Assembly: GCA_037384425.1 (NCBI GenBank)
Contig: JARROA010000002.1
Location: forward strand, 124,001-188,000
Direction: 5' to 3'
Source: Thiodiazotropha sp037384425
GTDB taxonomy: Bacteria; Pseudomonadota; Gammaproteobacteria; Chromatiales; Chromatiaceae
DNA: 64,000 bases
Under the pieces are notes generated by a model. The model was not told the origin of the DNA and searched no databases. It was given only the letters and a program-made list of their open reading frames with translations. Shown here in pieces: positions 25,318 to 33,649 of the stretch. Made by a program: the position numbers and the translations under genes. Numbering within the stretch: the first letter of the stretch is position 1; each line of letters opens with the position of its first letter.

Positions 25318-26658
25318 GTGCTCATCAACCCCCACAGGCTGCTGACAACCCTCAAACAGCTGCCTGCCGCCGAACGCTGCCACCTTGCGATCAGCGGGGG
25401 CCTCGACTCCTGTGTCCTGCTCCACCTGCTGGCCGGTCTGCGCGAGTCGTTGCCCTGGTCGCTGCACGCCATCCACGTCAATCACGGTCTGCAGGTGGTG
25501 GCCGATCTCTGGCAGGCCCATTGCGAATCCCTCTGTGAGCAGAACCGGATCCCGCTGCAGGTGATCCAACTGTCGTTGAAGCCCGGCCCCGGGGAGAGTG
25601 TCGAGGCGGTGGCCCGGGAGGCGCGCTACCGGGCCCTGGCCGAGCACATCGCTCCCGGTGATCTGCTGCTGACGGCACAGCATCAGGACGACCAGGCGGA
25701 AACCCTGCTGCTGCAGCTGCTGCGGGGCAGCGGTCCGGCCGGTCTGGCCTCGATGCCACCACTGAGTCGTTTCTATGCCGGCTGGCTGGCGCGGCCTCTG
25801 CTCGACATTCCGCGCAGCAGTCTCGAGACCTATGCCCGCCAACACCACCTGAGCTGGGATGAGGATCCCTCCAACCGGGATCTGCGATTCGACCGCAATT
25901 TCATCCGCCATCAGGTGATGCCGCTGCTGCAGAGCCGCTGGCCCGCCGCCACATCCACCCTGTCGCGCGCCGCCCGTTTCAGCGCTGAGCTGCTGGTATT
26001 GGCCAAGGAGGAGGCGGAGGAGGACCTGGCGCAGGTGCGCCGACCGGAGCAGGGGGGGCTCTCGGTGGAGGCGCTGAACCGCTTCGACTCCGTTCGGCTG
26101 CGTAACCTGCTGCGGTACTGGATCACCCTGATCGGCGCCCCGCTGCCGAGCTCGAAGAAACTGGGCCGTATTGAGTACGAGGCGGTGCGGGGACGCGCCG
26201 ATGCCACTCCCCTGATCGCCTGGAGCGGCTGGGAGGCGCGGCGCTACCGGGATCGGCTGAGCCTAGAGCGTGCACTGCCATCGTTTGAGCCGTCAACGAC
26301 GCTGCTGTGGCAAGATCGAATGCAGCTGATGTTGCCGGAGGGTCTGGGCCGGCTGATAGCCGAATCCGGCTCGGGGGGCATCGACGCGGAGCGCTGGCGG
26401 CGGGCCCGCATCGAGGTGCGCTTCCGTCAGGGTGGGGAGTGCTGTCTCCCGGCCGGGCAGGCACACCATCGGCCCCTGAAAAAACTGTTCCAGGAGTGGG
26501 GGGTGCCGCCCTGGGAGCGGACTCGCCAGCCCCTGGTCTATCTCGACGGCGAGCTGGCCGCCATACCCGGCCGGCTGGTCTGCCAACCCTTTGCCGCCGC
26601 GGCCGGCGAGGACTCGATGGTGATCCGCTGGGAGTCGCCCTTCGCGATCGGGCACTAA
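25318..26658 (+). CDS. tilS: tRNA(Ile)-lysidine synthetase
   Basis: This 446-residue enzyme modifies C34 of the CAU-anticodon tRNA-Ile to lysidine, switching it from AUG to AUA decoding. The PP-loop ATP pyrophosphatase motif SGGLDS lies at 25-30, followed by the family motifs HVNHGLQ, REARYRAL, LTAQHQDDQAETLLL and NRDLRFDRNFIRHQVMPLL. The C-terminal TilS domains follow (LFQEWGVPPWERTRQPLVYL). It starts at GTG 25318, 27 bases after accA. The gene is essential in bacteria. Confidence 0.95.
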   Translation: MLINPHRLLTTLKQLPAAERCHLAISGGLDSCVLLHLLAGLRESLPWSLHAIHVNHGLQVVADLWQAHCESLCEQNRIPLQVIQLSLKPGPGESVEAVAREARYRALAEHIAPGDLLLTAQHQDDQAETLLLQLLRGSGPAGLASMPPLSRFYAGWLARPLLDIPRSSLETYARQHHLSWDEDPSNRDLRFDRNFIRHQVMPLLQSRWPAATSTLSRAARFSAELLVLAKEEAEEDLAQVRRPEQGGLSVEALNRFDSVRLRNLLRYWITLIGAPLPSSKKLGRIEYEAVRGRADATPLIAWSGWEARRYRDRLSLERALPSFEPSTTLLWQDRMQLMLPEGLGRLIAESGSGGIDAERWRRARIEVRFRQGGECCLPAGQAHHRPLKKLFQEWGVPPWERTRQPLVYLDGELAAIPGRLVCQPFAAAAGEDSMVIRWESPFAIGH

Positions 26659-26727
26659 GGGTGGTGGTCTCGATCTGAAGGGTTGGCATCAGTCCGAAGG
26701 TCGATCCACTCCAATCCCTCGTACCCT

Positions 26728-26787
26728 GGTGGGGCAGGGCCCCACCCTACGCTCGAACCTCAGGTAGGGCAGGGGCCCTGCCCCACC
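26728..26787. repeat. Palindromic intergenic repeat, type A
   Basis: GGTGGGGCAGGGCCCCACC (26728-26746), a spacer, and GGGGCCCTGCCCCACC (26772-26787) form a long hairpin. It is the same family as 14373-14430 and lies 28 bases before a type B copy. Confidence 0.75.
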
Positions 26788-26815
26788 AATCACGTTTGAA
26801 TCAGACGCTGTGAGT

Positions 26816-26880
26816 ATACGGTGCGGCAAGCCGCACCCTACGGTTTGATCATGGGTAGGGCGCGGCTTGCCGCACCGTAT
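26816..26880. repeat. Palindromic intergenic repeat, type B
   Basis: ATACGGTGCGGCAAGCCG (26816-26833) and CGGCTTGCCGCACCGTAT (26863-26880) are exact reverse complements. Each arm is itself palindromic in its centre. It is a close copy of 15151-15210. The rest of 26659-27141 contains no gene. Confidence 0.8.
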
Positions 26881-27029
26881 CACTTAGTATTAACAGCCCT
26901 AACTCGGCGTCATTCGGGCCGGAGTCGGTTTGCTGGAACTCAGTGGACTCCGCTCAGTCCCTCCCGATTGGCTACTCCCGATTCCTGAGTCAGCCGGGCC
27001 CCTTGGCAGTGTTATCGTCCTAGGAGTCA

Positions 27030-27044
27030 AGTGAATTTGTCACA
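27030..27044. promoter_or_regulatory. GTGA-N5-TCACA palindrome, copy 1
   Basis: AGTGA-ATTTG-TCACA. The 16 bases GTGAATTTGTCACATC (27031-27046) recur exactly at 28681-28696. It looks like a Crp/Fnr-family site with one base less in the spacer than the E. coli CRP site. It lies about 100 bases upstream of the first paralogue. Confidence 0.5.
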
Positions 27045-27141
27045 TCTGCGGCATGCGCCATGCCATTTCTCTCCCTCCTTGGTTCAGTGATGCTCTTTAT
27101 CAAGGGCAATCAGTCCGATTTGCCGGATGGAGGTATGGGAG

Positions 27142-27777
27142 ATGACGACTCAGACAACGACACAGGGAGCAGGCCATGATCGGCTCGAGTTGACCCGAGG
27201 GGCGCTGCTGCAGCATATCGGATCGAGCCAGATCGTACCCGATTATCTCATGCAGCATGCGCGACGCTATCAGATGGTGACCCAATGGGAGGAGCTACTC
27301 TGCGCGACTTTCGATCCCGAACAGGGCTGGGTAAGGGCGCTGGTCATCATTCATCAGCCTGAAGGCTACAGTGGTCTGTACCGTCGCCACAGCTCCATAG
27401 AATATGTCCGCTTCTTCCTCGATTGGCAGGATGGTGCGGGTTATCAACCGATCGGCCTTACCCATTTCAAGGTCTGCGACCAGCCGCAGAACGAGACGGA
27501 TCCGGACCGCCCGCGTTACAGACGGCTCTCCGCGCCTTTCGACAGGGATCGTTACTTGGGCTGTGTGATGAGCGGTCTGCATCCCAGGGTGAAAGCGGTA
27601 CTCTCCTGGCATCAGGTGCCGGAGCTGGATCCGGATTTCGTTCCCCTGTTCGGCAACGCGATCGAGTCGCAGATCTGTGATGACGCCGAACATCCCTTGA
27701 TCGAGCACATCCTGAGCAAGCCCTCTGCCACCGTGAAGGAGTTGCCCTATGCGTTTTGGGGGGAGAGTCTGCAGTAA
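27142..27777 (+). CDS. Unknown protein, first of a tandem paralogous pair
   Basis: This 211-residue cytosolic protein is a paralogue of the gene at 27842. Shared landmarks in order are RLELTRGALLQ, QWEELLCATF, IIHQPEGYSGLY, EYVRFFLDWQDGAGYQPIGL, FKVCD, a Y-R-R-L segment, VKAVLSWHQVP and FVPLFGNAIESQI. I start at 27142 (MTTQTTTQG), since GGAGG lies 8 bases upstream; the ATG at 27127 overlaps that site. There is no signal peptide or membrane helix. I do not recognise the family. The dense Trp/Tyr/Asp motif suggests a ligand-binding or enzymatic site. A GTGA-N5-TCACA palindrome is upstream. Confidence 0.7.
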   Translation: MTTQTTTQGAGHDRLELTRGALLQHIGSSQIVPDYLMQHARRYQMVTQWEELLCATFDPEQGWVRALVIIHQPEGYSGLYRRHSSIEYVRFFLDWQDGAGYQPIGLTHFKVCDQPQNETDPDRPRYRRLSAPFDRDRYLGCVMSGLHPRVKAVLSWHQVPELDPDFVPLFGNAIESQICDDAEHPLIEHILSKPSATVKELPYAFWGESLQ

Positions 27778-27841
27778 TGCGACTCTGCCGAGGGATGCTG
27801 AGTACCGCCGTTCATAACAATGCCGATTCAGTACTAGTCTG

Positions 27842-28435
27842 ATGTGTGCCTGCAATGAATCGTCCAAAATTGCCTATCGTCAGGCGTACGAGGAGTTGCG
27901 CCTGACCCGGAGTCTGCTGCTGGAAAGTGGCGCGGGTGGGGGGCAACTGCACGGTGGGGTGCTGCAAAACCTGCATCGATATCGCAGCGTGACCCACTGG
28001 GAGGAACTCCTCTGCATCGCGGTCAATACCCGGTTGGATTGTCTTATGGCGGTGGTTTCGATCCGTCAACCGGACGGTTACAGCAGCATTGTCAGCGATG
28101 GCGGTTCCAAGGAGTTCATCCGTTTCTTCATCGACTGGGGAGACGGAGAATCCTATCAACCTGTCGGCCTGCACAGTTTCGAGGTGTGCGACCCTATCCA
28201 TGTCGATGAGCCGGGACGTCTTCCCTATCACCAGCTCATCACGACCACGTTCGATGCGGAGCGGTACTGGGACAGCGTACTGGATGGCATCCAGCCGAAG
28301 GTCTGCGGGGTGCTCTCCTGGAATCAGGCACCGCCGGAAGAGAGCACCTTCCAGCCCATCTTCGGCAACCGTGTCGAGTCACGCATTCGCGCCGATTCGA
28401 TCAAGGATGTATTGGCGCTGTATCACCACATCTAG
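27842..28435 (+). CDS. Unknown protein, second of a tandem paralogous pair
   Basis: This 197-residue protein is homologous to the preceding gene over its whole length: LRLTRSLLLE, THWEELLCIAV, SIRQPDGYSSI, EFIRFFIDWGDGESYQPVGL, FEVCDP, VCGVLSWNQAP and FQPIFGNRVESRI. It is more divergent at the N-terminus (MCACNESSK). It starts 64 bases after its paralogue's stop; the ribosome-binding site is weak. A tandem duplication is likely. The shared WEELLC and FFxDWxDGxxYQPxGL motifs define the family. Function is unknown. Confidence 0.65.
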   Translation: MCACNESSKIAYRQAYEELRLTRSLLLESGAGGGQLHGGVLQNLHRYRSVTHWEELLCIAVNTRLDCLMAVVSIRQPDGYSSIVSDGGSKEFIRFFIDWGDGESYQPVGLHSFEVCDPIHVDEPGRLPYHQLITTTFDAERYWDSVLDGIQPKVCGVLSWNQAPPEESTFQPIFGNRVESRIRADSIKDVLALYHHI

Positions 28436-28549
28436 CCAGAATACATCATGTGGCCGCTCTAATAGACGATAACCTACTGATTTTAATTTATTTATTGTAG
28501 CTTTAGGGAAGCGAAGTGTTATCGACTGAGGCTGAACGTGCTTTCGCTT

Positions 28550-28640
28550 CGGTATCGCCGTTCAGCTGCGATAGTTGCTCAACATGCAAAAGCCTTGGCC
28601 ATGGATTAAATCTCAGATCCACATCTGAACAGCGATACCG
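28550..28640. repeat. Inverted repeat with 59-base loop
   Basis: CGGTATCGCCGTTCAG (28550-28565) pairs with CTGAACAGCGATACCG (28625-28640), 15 of 16 positions, around a 59-base loop in the gap between the paralogues and the sugar transferase. It could be a structured 5' leader or a small insertion footprint. The rest of 28436-28903 holds no gene. Confidence 0.5.
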
Positions 28641-28679
28641 GCACCATCATCAGTTTCCAGGGAGAAACAATCGGGTTGG

Positions 28680-28694
28680 TGTGAATTTGTCACA
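28680..28694. promoter_or_regulatory. GTGA-N5-TCACA palindrome, copy 2
   Basis: TGTGA-ATTTG-TCACA, a perfect inverted repeat around 5 bases. GTGAATTTGTCACATC is identical to the copy at 27031. It lies about 220 bases upstream of the sugar transferase. Confidence 0.5.
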
Positions 28695-28903
28695 TCCGAA
28701 CCGTGCCTTTTTCAACTGTCCCGCGAATGGATAGGTGAAATCATAGTTTCAGGTAAGGGAAATGGTTTGCGATGGATTGCATGCAGGGGCCGGCCCGTAT
28801 TCCGGTCGATGGGTTTTCGGGGGAGGGAGTGATCCCATCACCTGAAAGGGAATACACATCGGATACGGGATGACGGGTCGGCCGGGTGCGGAGAGAGCTG
28901 ACG

Positions 28904-29623
28904 ATGGTAGGATTGACACAGGATTACAGGGATTCATTTTTCGACAACATGGAAGTGTCTCATGAGGGTCCACGCCTGGAAAACGGCTGGATCGATAACT
29001 TGGAGTCCGGTTTCAGCCTGCTGGACAGGGTCCAGCCGATCGGTGGTAAAAGGGCCTTCGATCTCATCTTCGGTTTACTGCTGCTGGTTCTCTGTGGACC
29101 GCTGCTGTTGGTGGCCATGCTGGCGCTCTGGATCTCCAGCCTGGGGCGTGATCCGGTCATCTATCGACAGATTCGCGTCGGTCGTGACGGCAAGCATTTC
29201 ACCTTGCTGAAGCTGCGCACCATGTGTGTGAAGGCCGAGCCTTGGGGCGCATGCATGGCGTCCGCCAACGACCCCAGGGTCACTCATCTCGGCCGCATAT
29301 TGCGCAGAAGCCGGATCGACGAACTGCCGCAACTGATCAACGTGTTGAGGGGAGAGATGAGTCTGATCGGTCCGCGTCCGGAGCGCCCGGAATACGTCAG
29401 TGTGTTCGAAGTCGAAATCCCGGGCTACTCGCTGCGTCATCAAGTGAAACCCGGTATAACCGGCCTCGCTCAAGTGCGTTGCGGTTACGCCGAGAATCTC
29501 CAGGATACGGCGGTCAAGCTTTACTACGATTTGAACTACATCAGACGCAACAGTCTGGCGATGGATATGTCTGTTCTGCTACGGACGCTGCCCGTGGTCT
29601 TTTTCGGCTGGGGAGCGAGATGA
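28904..29623 (+). CDS. Undecaprenyl-phosphate sugar phosphotransferase
   Basis: This 239-residue protein of the bacterial sugar transferase family (PF02397; WcaJ/PssA/RfbP C-terminal type) loads the first sugar-phosphate onto undecaprenyl phosphate to begin exopolysaccharide or glycan synthesis at the inner membrane. KRAFDLIFGLLLLVLCGPLLL is the re-entrant membrane helix. IYRQIRVGRDGKHFTLLKLR, MCVKAEP, RRSRIDELPQLINVL and MSLIGPRPERPEY contain the catalytic and conserved residues. The start at 28904 follows GGAGAGAG. The N-terminal CoA-binding and multi-helix part of large enzymes is absent. No glycosyltransferases are adjacent, so it is an isolated initiating enzyme. Confidence 0.88.
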   Translation: MVGLTQDYRDSFFDNMEVSHEGPRLENGWIDNLESGFSLLDRVQPIGGKRAFDLIFGLLLLVLCGPLLLVAMLALWISSLGRDPVIYRQIRVGRDGKHFTLLKLRTMCVKAEPWGACMASANDPRVTHLGRILRRSRIDELPQLINVLRGEMSLIGPRPERPEYVSVFEVEIPGYSLRHQVKPGITGLAQVRCGYAENLQDTAVKLYYDLNYIRRNSLAMDMSVLLRTLPVVFFGWGAR

Positions 29624-29725
29624 GACGGCCAGGACGCTGGCCGTCTGATGTAATCGTGGCTGCGGCTTTTCCGTTCAAAGATGGTGCTTAGAGCGGATAG
29701 CCGGTCTTCGGGTTGCAGGCAGGTG

Positions 29726-29760
29726 AAACAAAAACGGCACCGGTTGTTGGCCGGTGCCGT
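29726..29760 (-). terminator. Strong intrinsic terminator
   Basis: A perfect 10-base stem, ACGGCACCGG (29734-29743) with CCGGTGCCGT (29751-29760) and a 7-base loop, is followed on the minus strand by TTTTGTTT. It ends the operon that contains the 57-residue lipoprotein and the FecR-TPR-barrel gene. Confidence 0.8.
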
Positions 29761-29782
29761 GTCATGAATGCCGACGTCCGGG

Positions 29783-29956
29783 CTATCGGCATACCAAGCC
29801 TGCTGGAGGCTTACCCTCTACCCAGCCCGCGTCGCATGAAAAGTATTGATCTTCGCAGGTGACCTGTCCCTCGGTCGCAGATGGCGGATAATAGCAAGGC
29901 ACTGTGCATCCCCCCAGCATGAATGCCAACATCATCGTGATCGCTAAACGTTGCAT
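29783..29956 (-). CDS. Small cysteine-rich lipoprotein, 57 residues
   Basis: This is a short gene on the minus strand. ATG at 29954-29956 follows AAGGGGAG. It encodes MQRLAITMMLAFMLGGC, a lipoprotein signal with lipobox LGGC, then a mature part of about 41 residues starting at that Cys and carrying four further cysteines (VPCYYPP, VTCEDQYFSCDAGW, GLVC), likely two disulphides. It stops at 29783. It begins 54 bases after the stop of the FecR-TPR-barrel gene and ends 23 bases before a strong terminator, so it is the last gene of that operon. It is a likely accessory lipoprotein of the outer-membrane barrel; that link is inference. I know no named family. Confidence 0.75.
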   Translation of the reverse strand: MQRLAITMMLAFMLGGCTVPCYYPPSATEGQVTCEDQYFSCDAGWVEGKPPAGLVCR

Positions 29957-30010
29957 GAGGCCACTCCCCTTGTTGTGATTGAGCTCGAATGCATTCGAGC
30001 AGGAACCGGT

Positions 30011-33000
30011 TTAAAAATCAATGGTTAGCCTGGCAAATATCTGTTGTTCGGGTTGATATTGCGGGGGCAGCGGCTCACCGGTCTGAAAACTCAAATCATA
30101 GTAGCGAAACTCTTTGTCCAACATGTTTTTCACGATGATTTCGGCTTTGCCCCAGCGCTTTGGAAAACGGTAGCCCACAACGGCATCAAGATTCCAGAAG
30201 TCCTCCTGTTCGACGGTTCCCGATTGCTTGATCTCCTGATCGATGTATGTGCCAACGGTCTGCAGATAGAAGCCACTCTGCCAGAAATAGCTGACGCCGA
30301 CGGGTAGACGCTGTGTATCAAGGGATTCCGGAGAAAACAGGTCGCGTTTGAACTGCTCGTTCTCATAGGCCAGGCTGATGCCAAGGTTGTGAATGGGGGT
30401 CCAATAGAGATAGGCGAGGTAGCGCTTTTCGTCTCGCTCTTCAGGCACGGAGTTGCTATTCGCGCTCAATGCGGTAATAGGTGCCTTGATATCGCGGCGG
30501 TTGAACTCCGCGCCGATGCTGAGCGAGCGGCTCGGCTTGATGTCGATGCCGAGCCCGTAGTGCTCGGTTTCCGCTCCCGGTACTTCATCGTAGAGCTGAT
30601 TGAATCCCGCCACTTGAGTCGGCTCGATACTGCGGTCCATATTGCTTGGCCTGGCCAGGCTCTCGAGATAGGTGGCCCGCAAGACCACATTGTCCGAGGC
30701 CTCCCAGGTCAGGCCCACCTTGGGGTCGACAGCGTCGACCTCAACGGCTGAACTCTCGAAATCGGCGTAGGCTGCGCCCAGTGTCAGATTGAATCCATGG
30801 GGCAGCTGCAGCAGAGAGTAGAGATAGGCGTTTTTGTAGCTGGGGTCGATCTCGACCGGCGCAATGCTCTGATCCAGTGAATCGAAAAAGATGAACGGCG
30901 GCCCCGGCAGCTCTATGGTCAGGGTCTGCAGGGAATCGTATCGGTCGCTGCGGTCTTCGTCATGATAACCGGCGCCAAGGGTGAAGACGTGGTCGCTGAT
31001 GTGCTGAATCCACTGCAACTCGCCGGTCCGTGCGATGCTGTCACTTGTGGTGGCCCTCGCCACTTCGCGAACGCCGGGCAGGATCCCGTAGGGCGACTGG
31101 GTGTCGATTGCGGGAATGAACTGAGTGAAGTTCTCGGACTGTACCTGCTTCAGGTCCTGGTAGATGAAAGAAGCCAGCAAATCGGTACCGGGGGCGGGCT
31201 GATGATGGATGCCGATGCGACCCAGACTGCTTTCCACTTCTCGACGCACGAATGGTGAAAAATCCATCGGGTCGAAGACGAAGGCCAGATCGCCGCTTTC
31301 ACTCTCCTGCGAGCGGTATTCGAATTGGATGCTGGTGTCGGGAGAGAGGGATGCCTGCAGGAAGGCGTTGTAGATGTCCTGTTTCAGGTCGTTGTTGTCG
31401 CGCCAGCCATCCGTCTCATAGTGAAACTGGCCCAGACTGTAGGAGATACGATCATGCAGTCCCGAGACCACGAGATCGTCCCCGCCGGTACTGTTGGTTC
31501 CGCCAATGGCATTGAACTGGATATTGAAATCGTTCCGCGTGAACAGCGGCGTATATTCCGAATGGCCGCCGCTCGAAGGTCCAGCGCCATCGAGAATGCC
31601 CAGGTTGCTGGCGGCCAGCTGGGGCTGGATCGGTGTGGTGTTCAGCGGTTGCAGCAGCTGTGATTGCAACAGTTCGCTGACACGCGCGTTTTCGTATCTC
31701 GGTTTGCCGCTATAGCTGTCCGACAGCATGCGGTGTGCGGAGTGGGTTCCGGGACTGATCTGCAGCGAACTGTAGCCTTCGTTCAGGGCCAGGCGGTCGA
31801 AGCCCAGGTCCTGGTAGATGCGTGCCTGGCTGGCGTTGCGCGCGGCTTCATCCCGGTCCAGCAGGAAGCGGGAGCGGTAGACCGCACGGTTGTCGTTGAG
31901 ATTGATCGAGGTCTGCACATCCTCCAGCGCTTCGACGGGTCGGTTGTCGGACTGCTTGAGCAGCGCGTCGTAGTACCAGGGTGTGGGGTCGTTGGGATCG
32001 AGCTCCTTGGCCATGGCAAGTTGCGAGGCCGCCAGCGGATCCCGTTTCTCTTCGTAATAGGCCTTGCCGAGATAGCTGCGCACCATGGAATTGTTGGGAT
32101 CGAGGCTTGCCGCAATCTCGAGATCACGGCGCCCGCCCTCGACATCGCCTTTGCGGATCTTTGCCAGACCCAGGCCCAGGCGGGGCAGGGGATCCGCCGG
32201 ATCCAGCGAGATGGCCTGTTCGAAACTCGAGCGGGCGTTCTCGATCTCGAAACGTGACAGATGGGAGAAACCGAGAACGGTTCGCGGGAGGGCGAAGTCG
32301 GGATTGACTTCCACTGCGGCCGAGGCGGCCTCGATCGCTTCCCGCAGCCGGCCCTGCGCCAGCTCGAGTTCGGCCAGGCGGGCTTTCGAGAGCGCGTCCG
32401 TGGGAGCGGCCTCAGTCGCTTGTCTGGCGCTGGCAAAGGCGGCGTCGAGATCGAAGCTTGCCTGTTGCGCATAGGAGCGCGCCATCAGCGGAGCCACGGA
32501 TTGAGCATCCAGCCGGACGGCCTCATCCGCCAGTTCGGTCGCACGCTGCCGATCCCCAGTCGCCAGGGCGATGACCGATTGCAGGGCCAACGCCTGCGCG
32601 TTGTCGGGAGCCTGCTTCAGGGCCTGTGCGATAGCTGCGCTCGCTTCATCGACCCGACCGACCGACAGCAGCAGGGCGGCATGGTAGAGCCTGGTGTCCG
32701 TATTGCGCGCTTCATCGCTCAGGCTTTCGAGCTGTGACAGTGCCGCCGTGGTGTCGCCCTCCTTCAACAGACGCTGGGCATGTCGAAGCGCCTCCACGGC
32801 TGCCGTGTTGCCTTGCCACTCCATGCGATAGGGATCGAACACCAGGGGATAGTAGAGCGCCCATTTCACTGCATCGTAGGGGCTGACGACGAGGGCACTG
32901 CGGGGAGCGCCGTCCTTGACGCTGACGGCCTGTTCCCCGGGGCCCAGCATGAGCTCACCCTGAGTGTTCTGGGCCAGCACATGACCTTCGATGACCGTGA

Positions 33001-33472
33001 TGCGGGCCTCGTCCGCATTGGCGCTTACGACGAACTCGGTGCCTTCGATCGATGCGTTGACATAGGGCGTCTGGACGCGAAAGGAGTGTTTGATGCGGCT
33101 GATGAAATGGGTGACGCCCTGGAGCAGGTCAAGCCAGGAGGTGCCGTCCTCGGCGGGGGCGTTGATGGTGACGCTGGTGTGTTCATCCAGTCGCAGCAGG
33201 GTTTCGTTGTGCAGTGTCAGGCCCGCGCGGCTGTTGGCCCCGACACGTATCCGGTCGCCGGGGCAGAGCCATTCATCCTGCCGGATGGCGGTCCAGCCCG
33301 AGGCGTCGGCGGCATGCAGTTCAACCCGTCCCTGTATCGAGACCGCCTGGGCTACGGGCGTTTCGCACTCGCCGGCGAACAGAGCCTGAGTCACTCCTCC
33401 GGTGAGCCAGAGAGCGACGGCAAAAACGGTAAAAGTGCCGCCACGCGGCACAGAGGTTATGCTGAAGGTCAT
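30011..33472 (-). CDS. FecR-TPR-outer-membrane beta-barrel fusion protein
   Basis: This 1153-residue protein has three parts. After a signal segment (about 10-34), a periplasmic FecR domain spans about 38-185 (ECETPVAQAVSIQGRVEL, GDRIRVGANSRAGLTLHNET, ASIEGTEFVVS, VIEGHVLAQNTQGE). A block of about ten TPR repeats follows (about 225-600; for example FALPRTVLGFSHLSRFEIEN, SLDPADPLPRLGLGLAKIRKGD). The C-terminal part from about 640 is a beta barrel like the TonB-dependent-receptor barrel, with PKVGLTWEASDNVVLRATYLESLARP and a final LDKEFRYYD and FARLTIDF. There is no plug domain or TonB box. The FecR part suggests sensing of something through the barrel. A CHASE2 cyclase gene lies upstream on the same strand, probably in the same unit. 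Confidence 0.85.
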   Translation of the reverse strand: MTFSITSVPRGGTFTVFAVALWLTGGVTQALFAGECETPVAQAVSIQGRVELHAADASGWTAIRQDEWLCPGDRIRVGANSRAGLTLHNETLLRLDEHTSVTINAPAEDGTSWLDLLQGVTHFISRIKHSFRVQTPYVNASIEGTEFVVSANADEARITVIEGHVLAQNTQGELMLGPGEQAVSVKDGAPRSALVVSPYDAVKWALYYPLVFDPYRMEWQGNTAAVEALRHAQRLLKEGDTTAALSQLESLSDEARNTDTRLYHAALLLSVGRVDEASAAIAQALKQAPDNAQALALQSVIALATGDRQRATELADEAVRLDAQSVAPLMARSYAQQASFDLDAAFASARQATEAAPTDALSKARLAELELAQGRLREAIEAASAAVEVNPDFALPRTVLGFSHLSRFEIENARSSFEQAISLDPADPLPRLGLGLAKIRKGDVEGGRRDLEIAASLDPNNSMVRSYLGKAYYEEKRDPLAASQLAMAKELDPNDPTPWYYDALLKQSDNRPVEALEDVQTSINLNDNRAVYRSRFLLDRDEAARNASQARIYQDLGFDRLALNEGYSSLQISPGTHSAHRMLSDSYSGKPRYENARVSELLQSQLLQPLNTTPIQPQLAASNLGILDGAGPSSGGHSEYTPLFTRNDFNIQFNAIGGTNSTGGDDLVVSGLHDRISYSLGQFHYETDGWRDNNDLKQDIYNAFLQASLSPDTSIQFEYRSQESESGDLAFVFDPMDFSPFVRREVESSLGRIGIHHQPAPGTDLLASFIYQDLKQVQSENFTQFIPAIDTQSPYGILPGVREVARATTSDSIARTGELQWIQHISDHVFTLGAGYHDEDRSDRYDSLQTLTIELPGPPFIFFDSLDQSIAPVEIDPSYKNAYLYSLLQLPHGFNLTLGAAYADFESSAVEVDAVDPKVGLTWEASDNVVLRATYLESLARPSNMDRSIEPTQVAGFNQLYDEVPGAETEHYGLGIDIKPSRSLSIGAEFNRRDIKAPITALSANSNSVPEERDEKRYLAYLYWTPIHNLGISLAYENEQFKRDLFSPESLDTQRLPVGVSYFWQSGFYLQTVGTYIDQEIKQSGTVEQEDFWNLDAVVGYRFPKRWGKAEIIVKNMLDKEFRYYDLSFQTGEPLPPQYQPEQQIFARLTIDF

Positions 33473-33649
33473 CCTGATTGTTTGGTACCGGATTTATCCG
33501 GCGTCCCCTCCTCGAAATGATAAGCGTTGTGTAGGCGTTTATTTCCCACTATTATTGCAAGCTACCAGTAGCACACAAATCTTTTGTCTTCAAGTACTTG
33601 CTCCTGGTTTTGCCACTGGCGAACCATTTATGAGCGGGGTGTGAAACGC

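Noticed and set aside
24283..25911. 542-codon minus-strand frame
   Set aside because: It is antisense to accA and tilS, both clear family members.
26728..26880. CRISPR array
   Set aside because: The repeats are inverted, not direct, and spacers of uniform length are absent; they are palindromic REP-like elements.
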